From Brucella tritici (GTDB lineage Bacteria > Pseudomonadota > Alphaproteobacteria > Rhizobiales > Rhizobiaceae), in contig NZ_WBWA01000004.1 of NCBI RefSeq assembly GCF_008932295.1, positions 170,762-234,761 on the forward strand: a DNA stretch of 64,000 nt. Reading direction: 5' to 3'. Shown one piece after another: positions 1-8,237 of this stretch. Every line of letters starts with the position of its first letter. The stretch's first letter is position 1. A model generated the notes under the pieces. That model did no database searches and was not told where the DNA came from. It saw nothing but the letters and a program-made list of their open reading frames with translations. A program made the translations under genes and the position numbers.

Positions 1-400
1 GCTCGAAACGAACCTGGTCGTTGCCCTTGCCGGTTGCGCCGTGCGCGATGGCGTCGGCGCCGGTCTTCCTGGCGATTTCGATCAGGTGCTTGGAGATCAG
101 CGGGCGGGCAATCGAGGTGCCGAGCAGATAGACGCCTTCATAGACGGCATTGGCGCGGAACATCGGGAAAACGAAATCGCGCACGAATTCTTCACGCACG
201 TCCTCGATGAAGATTTCCTTGATGCCCAGCATTTCCGCTTTCTTGCGGGCTGGCTCAAGTTCTTCGCCCTGACCGAGATCGGCGGTGAAGGTCACAACTT
301 CCGCGCCGAGTTCTGTCTGAAGCCACTTCAGGATGATCGAGGTGTCGAGGCCGCCCGAATAGGCGAGAACGACTTTCTTAACGTCTTTCCACTTGCTCAT
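1..400 (-). CDS. argG: Argininosuccinate synthase, N-terminal part (cut by window edge)
   Basis: ATP-dependent joining of citrulline and aspartate to argininosuccinate in arginine synthesis (cytoplasm). Only about the first 133 residues are inside the window; the remainder lies to the left. Near the N-terminus is the PP-loop motif AYSGGLDTS that binds ATP in this N-type ATP-pyrophosphatase family, followed by the conserved stretch [13 protein letters not shown]. The ATG is preceded by GGAAG at a normal distance. Identification is by strong motif recognition over the visible part. Nothing looks broken; the truncation is only the window edge. Confidence 0.95.
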   Translation of the reverse strand, partial: MSKWKDVKKVVLAYSGGLDTSIILKWLQTELGAEVVTFTADLGQGEELEPARKKAEMLGIKEIFIEDVREEFVRDFVFPMFRANAVYEGVYLLGTSIARPLISKHLIEIARKTGADAIAHGATGKGNDQVRFE

Positions 401-589
401 AATAAACTTCCGTCTCATCAGGCGCTCCAGAGCGGCGCCCAAAATTTGTCCGTAGTTCTTTTATCAGTTGCCAAGCAGCGTGCAAGCCGAAGGGCTGCGA
501 CTTATCGCGAAAACTCATGCGTATTATACCAGGGCGCTGAGATGCTAACGCATCATGCCCTGAAAATGCTCAGTCGCCGCACGGGCTTA

Positions 590-626
590 ACCAAAACTCG
601 ATGAGTCAAACTCATCAAGTTTTGGT
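590..626 (-). terminator. Long hairpin terminator behind the small monooxygenase gene
   Basis: A 16-bp inverted repeat with one mismatch (arms 590-605 and 611-626, loop TCAAA) starts one base after the stop of the monooxygenase gene. On the minus strand the stem ends in TTTTGG, so it can act as an intrinsic terminator separating this gene from argG. Confidence 0.7.
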
Positions 627-627
627 A

Positions 628-927
628 TTACGTGATCTGTGGTTCGCCAACTTCATAAACAACGAGATTGCGGTCGCCGATACCAAGTTCAGGCCAGGAC
701 GCACGCCATTCGGCAATATGGGCGGACGCGAAATGCCGGTCGAGCGAAGCACGGTCGCGCCACATCTCCTTCACATGGATGAGACCCGGTTCGAGAATAT
801 CTGCGGCATAGCCATAGTCCACGCAGCCATCCTCCGCCCGGCTGGCCACAATCATGCGCTGCATGGCCTCGCGCGCCCGGTCAAGATTTTCCGACGGCAG
901 ACGGACAGTCCCTACGATCAGCAGCAT
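628..927 (-). CDS. Putative quinol monooxygenase (ABM domain, YgiN-like)
   Basis: Small (99 aa) antibiotic-biosynthesis-monooxygenase fold protein, usually a dimer acting on quinols or other aromatic substrates without a metal cofactor. Seen: N-terminal MLLIVGTVRL strand, the central DGCVDYGYAAD segment, and the C-terminal HFASAHIAEW helix typical of the family. I chose the ATG giving MLLIVG because the family begins right there; an upstream ATG would add MEAE. It is read toward argG, but a strong hairpin lies between. The true substrate cannot be told from sequence. Confidence 0.75.
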   Translation of the reverse strand: MLLIVGTVRLPSENLDRAREAMQRMIVASRAEDGCVDYGYAADILEPGLIHVKEMWRDRASLDRHFASAHIAEWRASWPELGIGDRNLVVYEVGEPQIT

Positions 928-1000
928 TTCGGCCTCCATTCCACTGTTCCATTTGCATGGAAATTATTCTAGCGTGCGCCATCTCTTGGAGCACATTTCG

Positions 1001-1660
1001 ATGTCTTTTCTGACAAACCTGACCTTCATTCCCGAATGGACGATTTTTGTCCAGTTCGCGATCGCAACCGCGATCCTTTCCATCACGCCCGGTCCCGACA
1101 TGACGCTTTTCGTCGGGCGCGCCCTGTCCGAAGGCAAGGCCGCAGGCTTTGCCTGCATGGCTGGCGCCAGCACCGGCATCGTCATTCACACGACCATGGT
1201 GGCGCTCGGCCTTTCGGCGCTCATTCTGGCGTCTCCCGCAGCCTTTACGGCGCTGAAAGTGGTGGGCGCGGGCTATCTGGTCTGGCTGGCCGTGCAGGCG
1301 ATCCGCAAGGGATCGGCCTTCTCGCCGGAAAAGAATGGCGGCAAGAAGCATACGCTGTTCCAGAACTGGCTGACGGGTCTTGGCATCAACCTTCTGAACC
1401 CGAAGATCATCCTGTTCAACATGACCTTCCTGCCGCAGTTCGTCTCCGCGCATGACCCGCATGCCATGGGCAAATTGTTCTTCCTCGGCCTGTCGTTCAT
1501 TCCGATGGCGCTGCCCTTCACCATTCCGATGGTGGTGGCGGCAGATCGTTTCGCCGGGCTCCTGAAAAAGAACCCGACCGTGACGCGCATCGTGGACTGG
1601 ATGTTTGCGGGCGTATTCTCGGCCTTCGCGCTGAAGATCATCACCGCACAGGCAAAATAG
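1001..1660 (+). CDS. LysE/RhtB family amino-acid (metabolite) exporter
   Basis: Inner-membrane exporter of 219 aa with about six hydrophobic segments. Early in the protein is the family signature AILSITPGPDMTLFVGRAL, and later NPKIILFNMTFLPQF, both diagnostic for LysE-type translocators. The long open frame extends upstream, but the family start MSFLTNLTFIPEW fits the ATG used here. The divergent neighbour is the small monooxygenase. The TAG stop runs directly into a palindromic intergenic element. Substrate unknown; homologues export homoserine, threonine, lysine or other amino acids. Confidence 0.85.
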   Translation: MSFLTNLTFIPEWTIFVQFAIATAILSITPGPDMTLFVGRALSEGKAAGFACMAGASTGIVIHTTMVALGLSALILASPAAFTALKVVGAGYLVWLAVQAIRKGSAFSPEKNGGKKHTLFQNWLTGLGINLLNPKIILFNMTFLPQFVSAHDPHAMGKLFFLGLSFIPMALPFTIPMVVAADRFAGLLKKNPTVTRIVDWMFAGVFSAFALKIITAQAK

Positions 1661-1808
1661 AGCATTTCCAGCAAAAGTGCGAAGTGGTTTTGCGTAGGAT
1701 AATGCGAATGAAAAGGCCATTTCCAGCAAAAGTGCGAAGCGTCTCCGCGGGGAAATCAGTCCACTGGACTGATTTCTGATCCCGCTTCGATGCGTAGGAT
1801 AATGCGAA
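1661..1808. repeat. Composite intergenic palindromic repeat element
   Basis: Mosaic of short repeats: a 22-base segment beginning CATTTCCAGCAAAAGTGCG occurs at 1663 and again at 1719, and GCGTAGGATAATGCGAA occurs at 1692 and 1791. In the middle is a near-perfect palindrome with 12-bp arms (1752-1776, left arm GAAATCAGTCCA), also found at 43176-43200. Resembles dispersed rhizobial intergenic mosaic elements. Starts immediately after the TAG stop of the LysE gene. Confidence 0.75.
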
Positions 1809-1824
1809 AAAGAAGATGGATTTT

Positions 1825-2328
1825 TTATTCAGCCGGGCGGGATAAAAGCCGTCCGGCATTGCGCCCTGCCAGCAGCCAGTAGACGAAGCTGCCGACGACG
1901 CCGGCGCCTGCAATGGCTGCAATCCAGAGCGAGCTTTCCGGCACGCTCCGGCCATCGCTGAACGGAAGCGATGCGCCTGCGGCGGCAAGCCCGATCAGGG
2001 CGCCCGCAACGCAATAGAACAGCGACGATTTGTAACCGCGCGCTTCAGCCAGAATGATGAGGATGAGGGCGGGCACAAAGCTGAATCCGCCAGCCATGGC
2101 TGCAATGGCAAAACCGCCGACGAAGACGGCGCTCCAGAAGCTGGTGGCTGCAAAGAACGAACCGGCATCCGGGTCGCTTGCCATCATGACGAAATCGTTC
2201 ATGAAGGAATCGATCCCGAGAGTGCGGAAAAGGATGGCGGCCAGAAACCAGCCTGCCGTCAACACACCGCAGCAATAGCCGAATACCACGATGACGAAGC
2301 GCGTTATGTAGTCGAAAGTATCGTTCAA
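1825..2328 (-). CDS. Conserved membrane protein of unknown function
   Basis: 167 aa, with four hydrophobic segments visible: residues ~9-35, ~63-90, ~100-122 and ~132-153, so an integral inner-membrane protein. No enzymatic motif recognised. It lies 30 nt downstream of rlmN in the same direction and may be cotranscribed with it. ATG start with MNDTFDYITRF. The 3' end reaches the edge of the repeat element that follows the LysE gene on the opposite strand. I do not recognise a named family. Confidence 0.7.
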   Translation of the reverse strand: MNDTFDYITRFVIVVFGYCCGVLTAGWFLAAILFRTLGIDSFMNDFVMMASDPDAGSFFAATSFWSAVFVGGFAIAAMAGGFSFVPALILIILAEARGYKSSLFYCVAGALIGLAAAGASLPFSDGRSVPESSLWIAAIAGAGVVGSFVYWLLAGRNAGRLLSRPAE

Positions 2329-2358
2329 GCGCGCTCACCCATCGGTTTATTCGCCCCG

Positions 2359-3594
2359 TTATTCGCCATGCCCGGAAATCATCATGGCTTCGAGCGCAAG
2401 GCGCTCGCTCTTGCGCATGCGCTCCGATTCCGACTTGAGCTGGCCGCAGGCAGCAAGGATATCGCGACCGCGCGGGGTGCGGATCGGCGATGCGTAACCA
2501 GCCGCGTTTACGTAATCGGCAAATTTCTCGATCTGCTCCCATTCCGAGCACTGGTAATTGGTGCCGGGCCACGGGTTGAACGGGATCAGATTGATCTTGG
2601 CCGGAATGCCCTGCAACAGCTTCACCAGAAGCTTGGCATCCTCAAGGCTGTCATTGATATCCTTCAGCATCACATATTCGAAGGTGATGCGCTTGGCATT
2701 GGACAAGCCCGGATATTCGCGGCAGGCCTTGATGAGCTGTTCCAGCGGATACTTCTTGTTGATCGGCACCAGAATGTCGCGCAACTCGTCGCGCACGGCG
2801 TGCAGCGAAATGGCAAGCATGACGCCGATCTCGTCGCCGGTGCGATAGATTTCCGGCACGACGCCGGAGGTCGAAAGCGTGATGCGGCGCTTGGAAAGGG
2901 ACAGGCCGTCGCCGTCGGAGGCGATCAGCAGGGCCTTCTTCACTTCCTCGAAATTATAGAGCGGCTCGCCCATGCCCATCATCACGATATTGGTGATCTT
3001 GCGGCCTTCGGCGGGAACCATGGCGCCGTCGGGCGTATCCTTGTCCGGAAAATCGCCGAGCCGGTCGCGGGCGGTCAAAAGCTGCGCCAGAATTTCTTCC
3101 GACGTGAGGTTGCGCACCAGCTTCTGCGTGCCGGTATGGCAAAACGAGCAGGTGAGCGTGCAGCCGACCTGTGAGGAAACGCAGAGCGTTCCGCGGCCTT
3201 CTTCGGGAATATAGACGCTTTCGATTTCGACCGGACGGCCGGCACCCCGCGGCGGAAAACGGAACAGCCATTTGCGGGTGCCGTCCTGCGAAATCTGTTC
3301 TTCGACCACTTCCGGGCGCGCAATGGTGAAATGCTGCGCCAGCATAGCGCGCAAATCCTTGGAAATATTGCGCATGTCGGCAAAATCGGAAACGCCACGT
3401 ACATAGAGCCAATGCCAGAGCTGGCTGATGCGCATCTTCACCTGACGCTCGGGCACACCAGCCTTGATCAGCGCTTCGGCCATTTCCTCGCGCGACATGC
3501 CGATGAGCGACGGCTTTGCCTCCAGGCTGGCGCGCGCATGGCGGGCAAGCTGGTCGCGCGTATCATCAATGGTAAGGTCGAACGAAATGGACAT
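2359..3594 (-). CDS. rlmN: Dual-specificity 23S rRNA/tRNA adenine-C2 methyltransferase RlmN
   Basis: Radical-SAM enzyme methylating C2 of A2503 in 23S rRNA and A37 of some tRNAs. 411 aa, close to the family length. The radical-SAM cluster motif CTLTCSFC is near residues 145-152 (CxxxCxxC). Downstream come the conserved [12 protein letters not shown] and [14 protein letters not shown] segments, and a C-terminal ACGQLKSE containing the second catalytic cysteine. Start ATG with [11 protein letters not shown]. The following small membrane-protein gene may share its transcript. Confidence 0.95.
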   Translation of the reverse strand: MSISFDLTIDDTRDQLARHARASLEAKPSLIGMSREEMAEALIKAGVPERQVKMRISQLWHWLYVRGVSDFADMRNISKDLRAMLAQHFTIARPEVVEEQISQDGTRKWLFRFPPRGAGRPVEIESVYIPEEGRGTLCVSSQVGCTLTCSFCHTGTQKLVRNLTSEEILAQLLTARDRLGDFPDKDTPDGAMVPAEGRKITNIVMMGMGEPLYNFEEVKKALLIASDGDGLSLSKRRITLSTSGVVPEIYRTGDEIGVMLAISLHAVRDELRDILVPINKKYPLEQLIKACREYPGLSNAKRITFEYVMLKDINDSLEDAKLLVKLLQGIPAKINLIPFNPWPGTNYQCSEWEQIEKFADYVNAAGYASPIRTPRGRDILAACGQLKSESERMRKSERLALEAMMISGHGE

Positions 3595-3789
3595 CTGTTT
3601 TCAACTGTTGGAGACGACGGCTGAAGCGCGTCGATAAGCTTCGCCAGATAATCTGGCCCGAATTCATGGATAAATAGGGTCCAGCACTTGGCTTTGCTAC
3701 CCTGTTGCGCGCGCTCTTAGCACACAATATCGCATTCGTCATCCCACATGAAATCCGGTCTGCTATGCGTATGTGCAGCACAAAAGAAA

Positions 3790-3814
3790 AAAGCCGGGTT
3801 GTGTACCCGGCTTT
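3790..3814 (-). terminator. Hairpin terminator of the IalB-like gene
   Basis: Perfect stem AAAGCCGGGT / ACCCGGCTTT with a short loop (TGTGT region), followed on the minus strand by TTTTTTCTTTTG. Placed 22 nt after the stop codon of the IalB-like gene. Classic intrinsic terminator. Confidence 0.9.
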
Positions 3815-3836
3815 AAACGACTTCCAATCGCGTGGA

Positions 3837-4340
3837 TTACTTGCACTTCTGGATGGCTTTCAGCGCATCCGAAATACCCTTCAGCGAATAGGTATAGTTG
3901 GTCTTGGTGCCGCGCTTCGACTGTGCCTGCACCTTCATTTCCGAGCCGCCGCGCATGGCTGCGATGAGCTGCGGCTCTTCCGCCGCATTTTCCATCCAGC
4001 CGGACTTGCCGTTGACGAACATGTTGAAGTTGCGGTTGCCGATGGAGACGACGACCTTGGCATTGGTGTTGAGGTCGTAACCGGCCATGAACTGCGGTTC
4101 GAACGAGATGTTCTGGCCGGGTTTCTGGCTCACGAGGAAGAAGTTGTCACCGTGATCGACAGAGGCCGGGGCCTTCTGGGTCGGTACGGAGAGGACATAG
4201 CAGACCTTGCCGTTACCCGACTGATAGCTATAGGCGCCCCAGGCATTGAACTGGCTGATCTGGCTCGGGGTCTGGGCGAGTGCCGAACCCGCCATCCCAA
4301 TCATGAACACAGAAGCCGCGACGATCGATTTTCCAAGCAT
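3837..4340 (-). CDS. Invasion-associated locus B (IalB) family secreted protein
   Basis: Exported protein of 167 aa. Residues 1-22 form a signal peptide ending in GSALAQ. The mature part holds the family pattern: WGAYSY followed by CYVLS, a central PGQNISFEPQF, and KAIQKCK at the C-terminus with a paired cysteine. IalB was named for red-cell invasion by Bartonella; homologues are common in Brucella and rhizobia and their molecular function is unsettled. Stands alone with its own terminator. The 370-nt region upstream contains octamer repeat arrays. Confidence 0.85.
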   Translation of the reverse strand: MLGKSIVAASVFMIGMAGSALAQTPSQISQFNAWGAYSYQSGNGKVCYVLSVPTQKAPASVDHGDNFFLVSQKPGQNISFEPQFMAGYDLNTNAKVVVSIGNRNFNMFVNGKSGWMENAAEEPQLIAAMRGGSEMKVQAQSKRGTKTNYTYSLKGISDALKAIQKCK

Positions 4341-4556
4341 TGGTTTTTACCGGTTCTCTTTCGTTTGCTTCAAACTTGAATATCGGGATGCCGCCGTTCA
4401 TCACGCCGTCCCGCTCAGTTGCCGATTAAATTGCCTTAATCTGGGTTACCAAACGGTGAAGTTTCGAAAGAAAACTTGAATGAGCAGCTAAGTCGCCCCG
4501 CCATCCCTTGGTTCCAGTTGAATGAAAAGAAAGCGGCGAGAGTTTGTCTTTGGTGA
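4341..4556. other. Intergenic region upstream of the IalB-like gene, no gene seen
   Basis: No convincing reading frame or RNA gene. It should contain the promoter of the IalB-like gene, but I see no box good enough to mark. Its left edge, next to the octamer array, becomes purine rich. Confidence 0.5.
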
Positions 4557-4636
4557 AGGGAGTAGGGGAATAGGGCAGTATGTTAAAAGGGGAATAAGGG
4601 AATAGGGGAGTACGGGAATAGGAAAATAAGGAGGAA
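4557..4636 (+). repeat. Degenerate octamer tandem array, consensus RGGGARTA
   Basis: Read in steps of eight: AGGGAGTA, GGGGAATA, GGGCAGTA, TGTTAAAA, GGGGAATA, AGGGAATA, GGGGAGTA, CGGGAATA, GGAAAATA, AGGAGGAA. Eight of ten units keep the phase and consensus. AGGGCAGT, the octamer known from Brucella VNTR typing loci, occurs once (4572-4579). The same octamer is found inverted at 4687-4726. Confidence 0.85.
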
Positions 4637-4686
4637 AAGCGGGCGTAAATGATGCAGGGTTGTCGGAATCACATAGCTGTGATCAG

Positions 4687-4726
4687 ACTCCCTTACTCCC
4701 TTACTCCCTTACTCCCTTACTCCCTC
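4687..4726 (-). repeat. Octamer tandem array (AGGGAGTA x5 on the minus strand)
   Basis: Five head-to-tail copies of ACTCCCTT on the plus strand, the last with one change. The array overlaps the 3' end of the ykvA-like gene: its last codons and TAA stop come from the first units. Extra copies beyond these would not change the protein. Likely hypervariable in length. Confidence 0.9.
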
Positions 4727-5089
4727 ATCCTCGAGCGCCTGCCGCGCAGCGAGCCGGTGCGCAGGCGTGATGTGGGCTCGAACGGCTGTCAGCGCTGCCA
4801 TCAGCACGGCAACGTCATCGGTGAAGCCGATACCGGCCAGAATGTCTGGAATGGCGTCGAAGGGCAGGACGAAATAAGCGAGCGCCGCCATCAACGTCAT
4901 GCGCACACGGGTTGGCGTCTTCTGGTCGAGGGCGCAGTAATAGGCTGCCACCACCTCATCCATGAACGGCACCATGCGACCGGCGCGGCGCGCAGCCTTC
5001 CAGAATCCGCTCTTCACCCGTTCGCTGCGCTTCTTGAATTCGCTCTCGCTGCCGGGTTCGAGGATTTCACCGATTCTGACGTCATCCAT
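4709..5089 (-). CDS. YkvA family (DUF1232) protein
   Basis: 126 aa. The DUF1232 core is at residues ~65-100: VRMTLMAALAYFVLPFDAIPDILAGIGFTDD in overview, with the diagnostic PFDAIPD followed by GFTDD. Probably membrane-associated through this hydrophobic helix pair; function unknown in the family. ATG start MDDVRIGEILE. The C-terminal residues EDEGVRE and the stop codon are written by an octamer tandem repeat, so the tail may differ between strains if units near the gene mutate. Confidence 0.85.
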   Translation of the reverse strand: MDDVRIGEILEPGSESEFKKRSERVKSGFWKAARRAGRMVPFMDEVVAAYYCALDQKTPTRVRMTLMAALAYFVLPFDAIPDILAGIGFTDDVAVLMAALTAVRAHITPAHRLAARQALEDEGVRE

Positions 5090-5336
5090 TCTCGTTCAAC
5101 TCCTGTCGTCCCGCTTCCAATCATCGAATACGGGCTATGACCGGTTAAAAATGGGGAGTTTGTGCTGTCCTTGCAAGACCATGATGATTCCATCATCCCG
5201 GTCACCTGCAACAACCATCAGCTACAACGCTCTCATCAAATCCCCAAAATACAGATTCGACCGGATCGCCTCCCCAGATCGCCTCCAAAGCGTTTCTGGC
5301 GCGCGATGGTCCATTGCTGAATGAGTGGAGGTTTTG

Positions 5337-5834
5337 ATGCATTTGACCGGCTATGGGGAAAACTTCATCCGCAGCGACCGTTCAACACGGCTGTTTCGCG
5401 GCAACCAGCTACTGGCTGCCGGAAGCGAAGACAATTACATCACCGTCGATCTCTCAGAGGCGGGATGCTACGATGCCGCCGTCTATCTGCGGTTTCTCTT
5501 CGGTGCCGGAATTTCGCTCAATACGTTGCGCGGCACGTCCAGCCAGAACTGGATACCGATCCTGAATTTCAGGGCGGGCGAACAATGGAACGGTTATTCA
5601 GCGCTGCCTTTCGGTCAGGCAATCGGCTTTTATGACGTTCAGGCTGGGCATATTTTCCATGCCGCCATTTCGCTTGGCGATGTCCATATCCGCGGCGTCC
5701 ATGGCGGAAAACTCGGGCAGAACTGGCAGGATCGCATCAATCTTACCCGCGTTCTACCCTATTCCAGCCGCAACCCTGACGGCAGCTTCAACTATGACCG
5801 CCGGAAGATTTATGTCTATATTTCAAAGCTCTAA
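5337..5834 (+). CDS. Conserved protein of unknown function
   Basis: 165 aa, no signal peptide or membrane segment. Composition suggests a beta-rich soluble fold, with aromatic residues spread through it (WIPILNFRAGEQWNGY, GFYDVQAGHIFHAA). I chose the ATG giving MHLTGYGENF because GGAGG sits five bases before it; an in-frame GTG twelve bases upstream would overlap that site. Ends two bases before the convergent phhB stop. No family recognised. Confidence 0.65.
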   Translation: MHLTGYGENFIRSDRSTRLFRGNQLLAAGSEDNYITVDLSEAGCYDAAVYLRFLFGAGISLNTLRGTSSQNWIPILNFRAGEQWNGYSALPFGQAIGFYDVQAGHIFHAAISLGDVHIRGVHGGKLGQNWQDRINLTRVLPYSSRNPDGSFNYDRRKIYVYISKL

Positions 5835-5836
5835 AT

Positions 5837-6127
5837 TCAGGCTATAGCGTTCATCTTGTGCGCAAGCTTGATGTCGAGTTCCGTAATACCGTTCTCGCTA
5901 TGGGTGGCGAGCGTAACATCGACGCGGTTGTAGACATTGAACCATTCAGGGTGATGATCGAGCTTTTCCGCGTGGAGCGCTGCGCGCGCCATGAAACCGA
6001 AGGCGGCATTGAAATCCTTGAACTTGAAGCTTTTGGCAATCGCCTCGCGTCCCTCGACCTTCTGCCAGCCATCCAGTTCGGTGAGCGCTTCGTTCAGTTC
6101 ATTTTCCGTCAGCCGGTTGCGTACCAT
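5837..6127 (-). CDS. phhB: Pterin-4a-carbinolamine dehydratase
   Basis: Dehydrates 4a-hydroxytetrahydropterin to recycle the cofactor of aromatic amino-acid hydroxylases; also known as DCoH. 96 aa, the normal size. The catalytic motif is [20 protein letters not shown], with the paired histidines, followed by [14 protein letters not shown], a standard family ending. Start chosen at MVRNRLTE, since an upstream extension (MRLQIRSR) lacks family similarity. Convergent with the unknown gene at its 3' side. Confidence 0.92.
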   Translation of the reverse strand: MVRNRLTENELNEALTELDGWQKVEGREAIAKSFKFKDFNAAFGFMARAALHAEKLDHHPEWFNVYNRVDVTLATHSENGITELDIKLAHKMNAIA

Positions 6128-6183
6128 CGTCTTTCGCCTATGTTGCGGTTCCTGAACTAACTTATCATGAGCGTGAGAGTTCC

Positions 6184-6705
6184 GTGATCGTATCTGTAGC
6201 CGCACAAGTCCCAGCCAGCATTTTATTTGTTTGCGCAGGCAATATCTGCCGTTCTCCGCTTGCCGAAGGCGTGATGGGCCATGTGCTGGAAAAACGCGGC
6301 ATCCGCCACGTGCTGGTCGATTCTGCCGGAACCAATGGCTACCATACTGGCGAGGAACCGGATGAGCGCTCCATCAGCGTTGCAGCGCGTCACGGTCTTG
6401 ATATTTCCGCACAACGCTGCCGCCAGCTCATCGCAGGTGATTTTAGCCGTTTTGACCTGATCCTTGGGATGGACCGTTACAATATGCGAATGATCGCTGA
6501 GCGCAGGCCCGCAAATGCAAGCGCGCATATCGGGCTTTTCACCGAGATTGCAGAAGGACAGGCGGTTGAAGTCCCCGATCCCTATTATGGCGGGACCGGG
6601 GATTTCGAAAAGGTTTACCGAATGGTTCTGGCAGCTTCCATCGCGCTTGCCGACCAGTTCTGGCCGGAACGGGCAACCAAAGGCCAGGCTTCCTCCACGA
6701 TGTAA
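6184..6705 (+). CDS. Low-molecular-weight protein-tyrosine phosphatase
   Basis: 173 aa. The P-loop CAGNICRS (C17, R23) matches the CX5R signature of LMW-PTPs, and the C-terminal [16 protein letters not shown] holds the catalytic aspartate with the DPYY motif. GTG is the start codon, giving [17 protein letters not shown]. Substrates in bacteria include tyrosine kinases of polysaccharide export or host proteins; which applies here is unknown. Its last 91 bases overlap the end of thpR on the other strand. Confidence 0.9.
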   Translation: MIVSVAAQVPASILFVCAGNICRSPLAEGVMGHVLEKRGIRHVLVDSAGTNGYHTGEEPDERSISVAARHGLDISAQRCRQLIAGDFSRFDLILGMDRYNMRMIAERRPANASAHIGLFTEIAEGQAVEVPDPYYGGTGDFEKVYRMVLAASIALADQFWPERATKGQASSTM

Positions 6706-7205
6706 GGTCCGCCACCCACGGAATCACGTGACGACATCAGCACGAACCGTCCTACCTTGAAGGGCAGCGTCGCGAAGTTGCCGCGTGAGGAGAGATAGTG
6801 CACCACATCCTCGATGCGGGGATTTCTCAACCGCGCCAGTGTCACATGGGGCGTGAACTTGCGCGGGTCGGCGGGAATGTGAAGCCGCTGGCAGATACGT
6901 TCGATTTCCGCCTGCAAAGCGTTGAGGTCAGGCGAGGGGGATACACCCGCATAGATGCTGTGCGGTTTTTTGGAGCCGAAAGCATTGACACCTGACAGGT
7001 TGAGCATGAATTCAGGCCGCCGCACGCGATCAAGCGCATTGGCAACCTCGTCGGCCACGTGGCCTTCCACATCTCCGATAAAACGCAGCGTTATGTGGTA
7101 GTTTTCGACATCAATCCAGCGTGCGCCGGGGAGACCGCCTCGCAATAACGAGAGCGAAAGCGCGGCGTCGCGCGGGATTTCGAGGGCAGTGAAAAGACGC
7201 GGCAT
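6615..7205 (-). CDS. thpR: RNA 2',3'-cyclic phosphodiesterase (2H family, LigT-like)
   Basis: Opens 2',3'-cyclic phosphate ends of RNA; also called 2'-5' RNA ligase. 196 aa. The two HxT catalytic motifs are HITL near residue 38 and HVTL near residue 124, at the expected spacing. N-terminus MPRLFTALEIP is typical. The C-terminal ~30 codons overlap the tail of the phosphatase gene running the other way. Confidence 0.92.
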   Translation of the reverse strand: MPRLFTALEIPRDAALSLSLLRGGLPGARWIDVENYHITLRFIGDVEGHVADEVANALDRVRRPEFMLNLSGVNAFGSKKPHSIYAGVSPSPDLNALQAEIERICQRLHIPADPRKFTPHVTLARLRNPRIEDVVHYLSSRGNFATLPFKVGRFVLMSSRDSVGGGPYIVEEAWPLVARSGQNWSASAMEAARTIR

Positions 7206-7386
7206 AAGGCATCCTCCTCGAAGCGTTCCATGCCAGAGCGCCGGGCATCCAAAGGATGCATAAAGGACGCTCTAGCCTAGAGAGTCAGTGCATCGTTCCA
7301 TCGAAGATGATTCGATATTTGCCGATGCAAACTCAGCGAATCAAAGTTTGAGTCCGGGAGCAAGCTGTTTATGCTCCCGACCGGCG
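7206..7386. other. Intergenic hairpins between the esterase and thpR, including a terminator
   Basis: Three nested or adjacent inverted repeats: AGAGCG/CGCTCT (7235 and 7268) enclosing GCATCC/GGATGC; TGATTCG/CGAATCA (7308 and 7337); and CGGGAGCA/TGCTCCCG (7355-7379). The last, just after the esterase stop on the minus strand, is a plausible terminator for it. The first resembles the AGAGCGC-edged repeat elements elsewhere in the window. Confidence 0.6.
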
Positions 7387-8106
7387 TCAGCCTCCCGATG
7401 TCCCCTTGTTTTGCATATTCGTCAGGCTCTTTTCGATAGTGGGCATAAAGTTGGACACCATCGTTTCGACGCCCTTTTCGTTGGGGTGCATTCCGTCCTC
7501 AAGCAGAAAATCCTTCTTGGTTGCTACACCGTCGAGGAAAAACGGGTAGAGCGGCACGCCATATTTCTGTGCCAGCTTGGGATAGATCGGGTTGAACCTG
7601 GCGGCATAGTCCTTGCCCATGTTGGGTGGAGCCATCATGCCGGCAAGAATGACCGAAATGCCGCGCTGCTTCAGGCGCGCCAGCATCTCGTCGAGATTCT
7701 TTTCAGTAATGTCGGGTTCGATGCCGCGCAGCGCGTCATTCGCACCCAGTTCAAGGATCACGAGATCGGTGCCATCGGGGACGGACCAGTCGATGCGCGA
7801 AAGCCCGCCCGTGGTCGTGTCGCCCGATACGCCCGCATTCTCGATCGAAACCTCGACACCCTTGTCGTTGAGTGCCTTTTCAAGCTGCTGCGGAAAGGCG
7901 GCATTGGACGGCAGCAGATAGCCCGCCATCAGGCTGTCGCCGAAGCCGACGATCTTGACCTGTGAAAGCTGCTCGGTCGGCAGTGCGTCTTCGAGGCCGG
8001 TCGGATCTTCCTGCGCGCTTGCCACAATGATGGGGCTCGCCGCCATAAAAGACGCAATCGCCGCAAAAATCGGAAGCCATGCCGGAATTGAGAGTTTGAA
8101 ACGCAT
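7387..8106 (-). CDS. Exported arylesterase / SGNH-hydrolase (TesA-like)
   Basis: 239 aa. Signal peptide at residues ~1-31 ending ASAQ. Block I is VGFGDSLMAGY with the nucleophile serine; the GAND and DGMHPNEKG blocks supply the other SGNH residues. Periplasmic esterase or lysophospholipase type I in the TesA group. It is divergent from an ABC system of the YbbA/YbbP type, the same partnership as tesA-ybbA-ybbP in enterobacteria, which supports the assignment. Confidence 0.88.
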   Translation of the reverse strand: MRFKLSIPAWLPIFAAIASFMAASPIIVASAQEDPTGLEDALPTEQLSQVKIVGFGDSLMAGYLLPSNAAFPQQLEKALNDKGVEVSIENAGVSGDTTTGGLSRIDWSVPDGTDLVILELGANDALRGIEPDITEKNLDEMLARLKQRGISVILAGMMAPPNMGKDYAARFNPIYPKLAQKYGVPLYPFFLDGVATKKDFLLEDGMHPNEKGVETMVSNFMPTIEKSLTNMQNKGTSGG

Positions 8107-8237
8107 CGTCGAAAACCCATATTTGAGGGGCTGTGGGCAAATGGCCCGCCGGACTTCTCTTCAATAATTGGCGCAACATAAGTTCAAATTTGTGGCGCGC
8201 TGTTTGGTTCTAAAGATTCATATAGGATAAAAACCGC
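8107..8237. promoter_or_regulatory. Divergent promoter region, esterase / YbbA-type ABC
   Basis: 131-nt noncoding stretch between two divergent starts, AT-richer near the ABC gene (TTCATATAGGATAAAAA). No operator recognised. Confidence 0.5.

Noticed and set aside
5325..5336. GTG start of the unknown gene at 5337
   Set aside because: The GTG lies on the same bases as the GGAGG ribosome site of the ATG further on.
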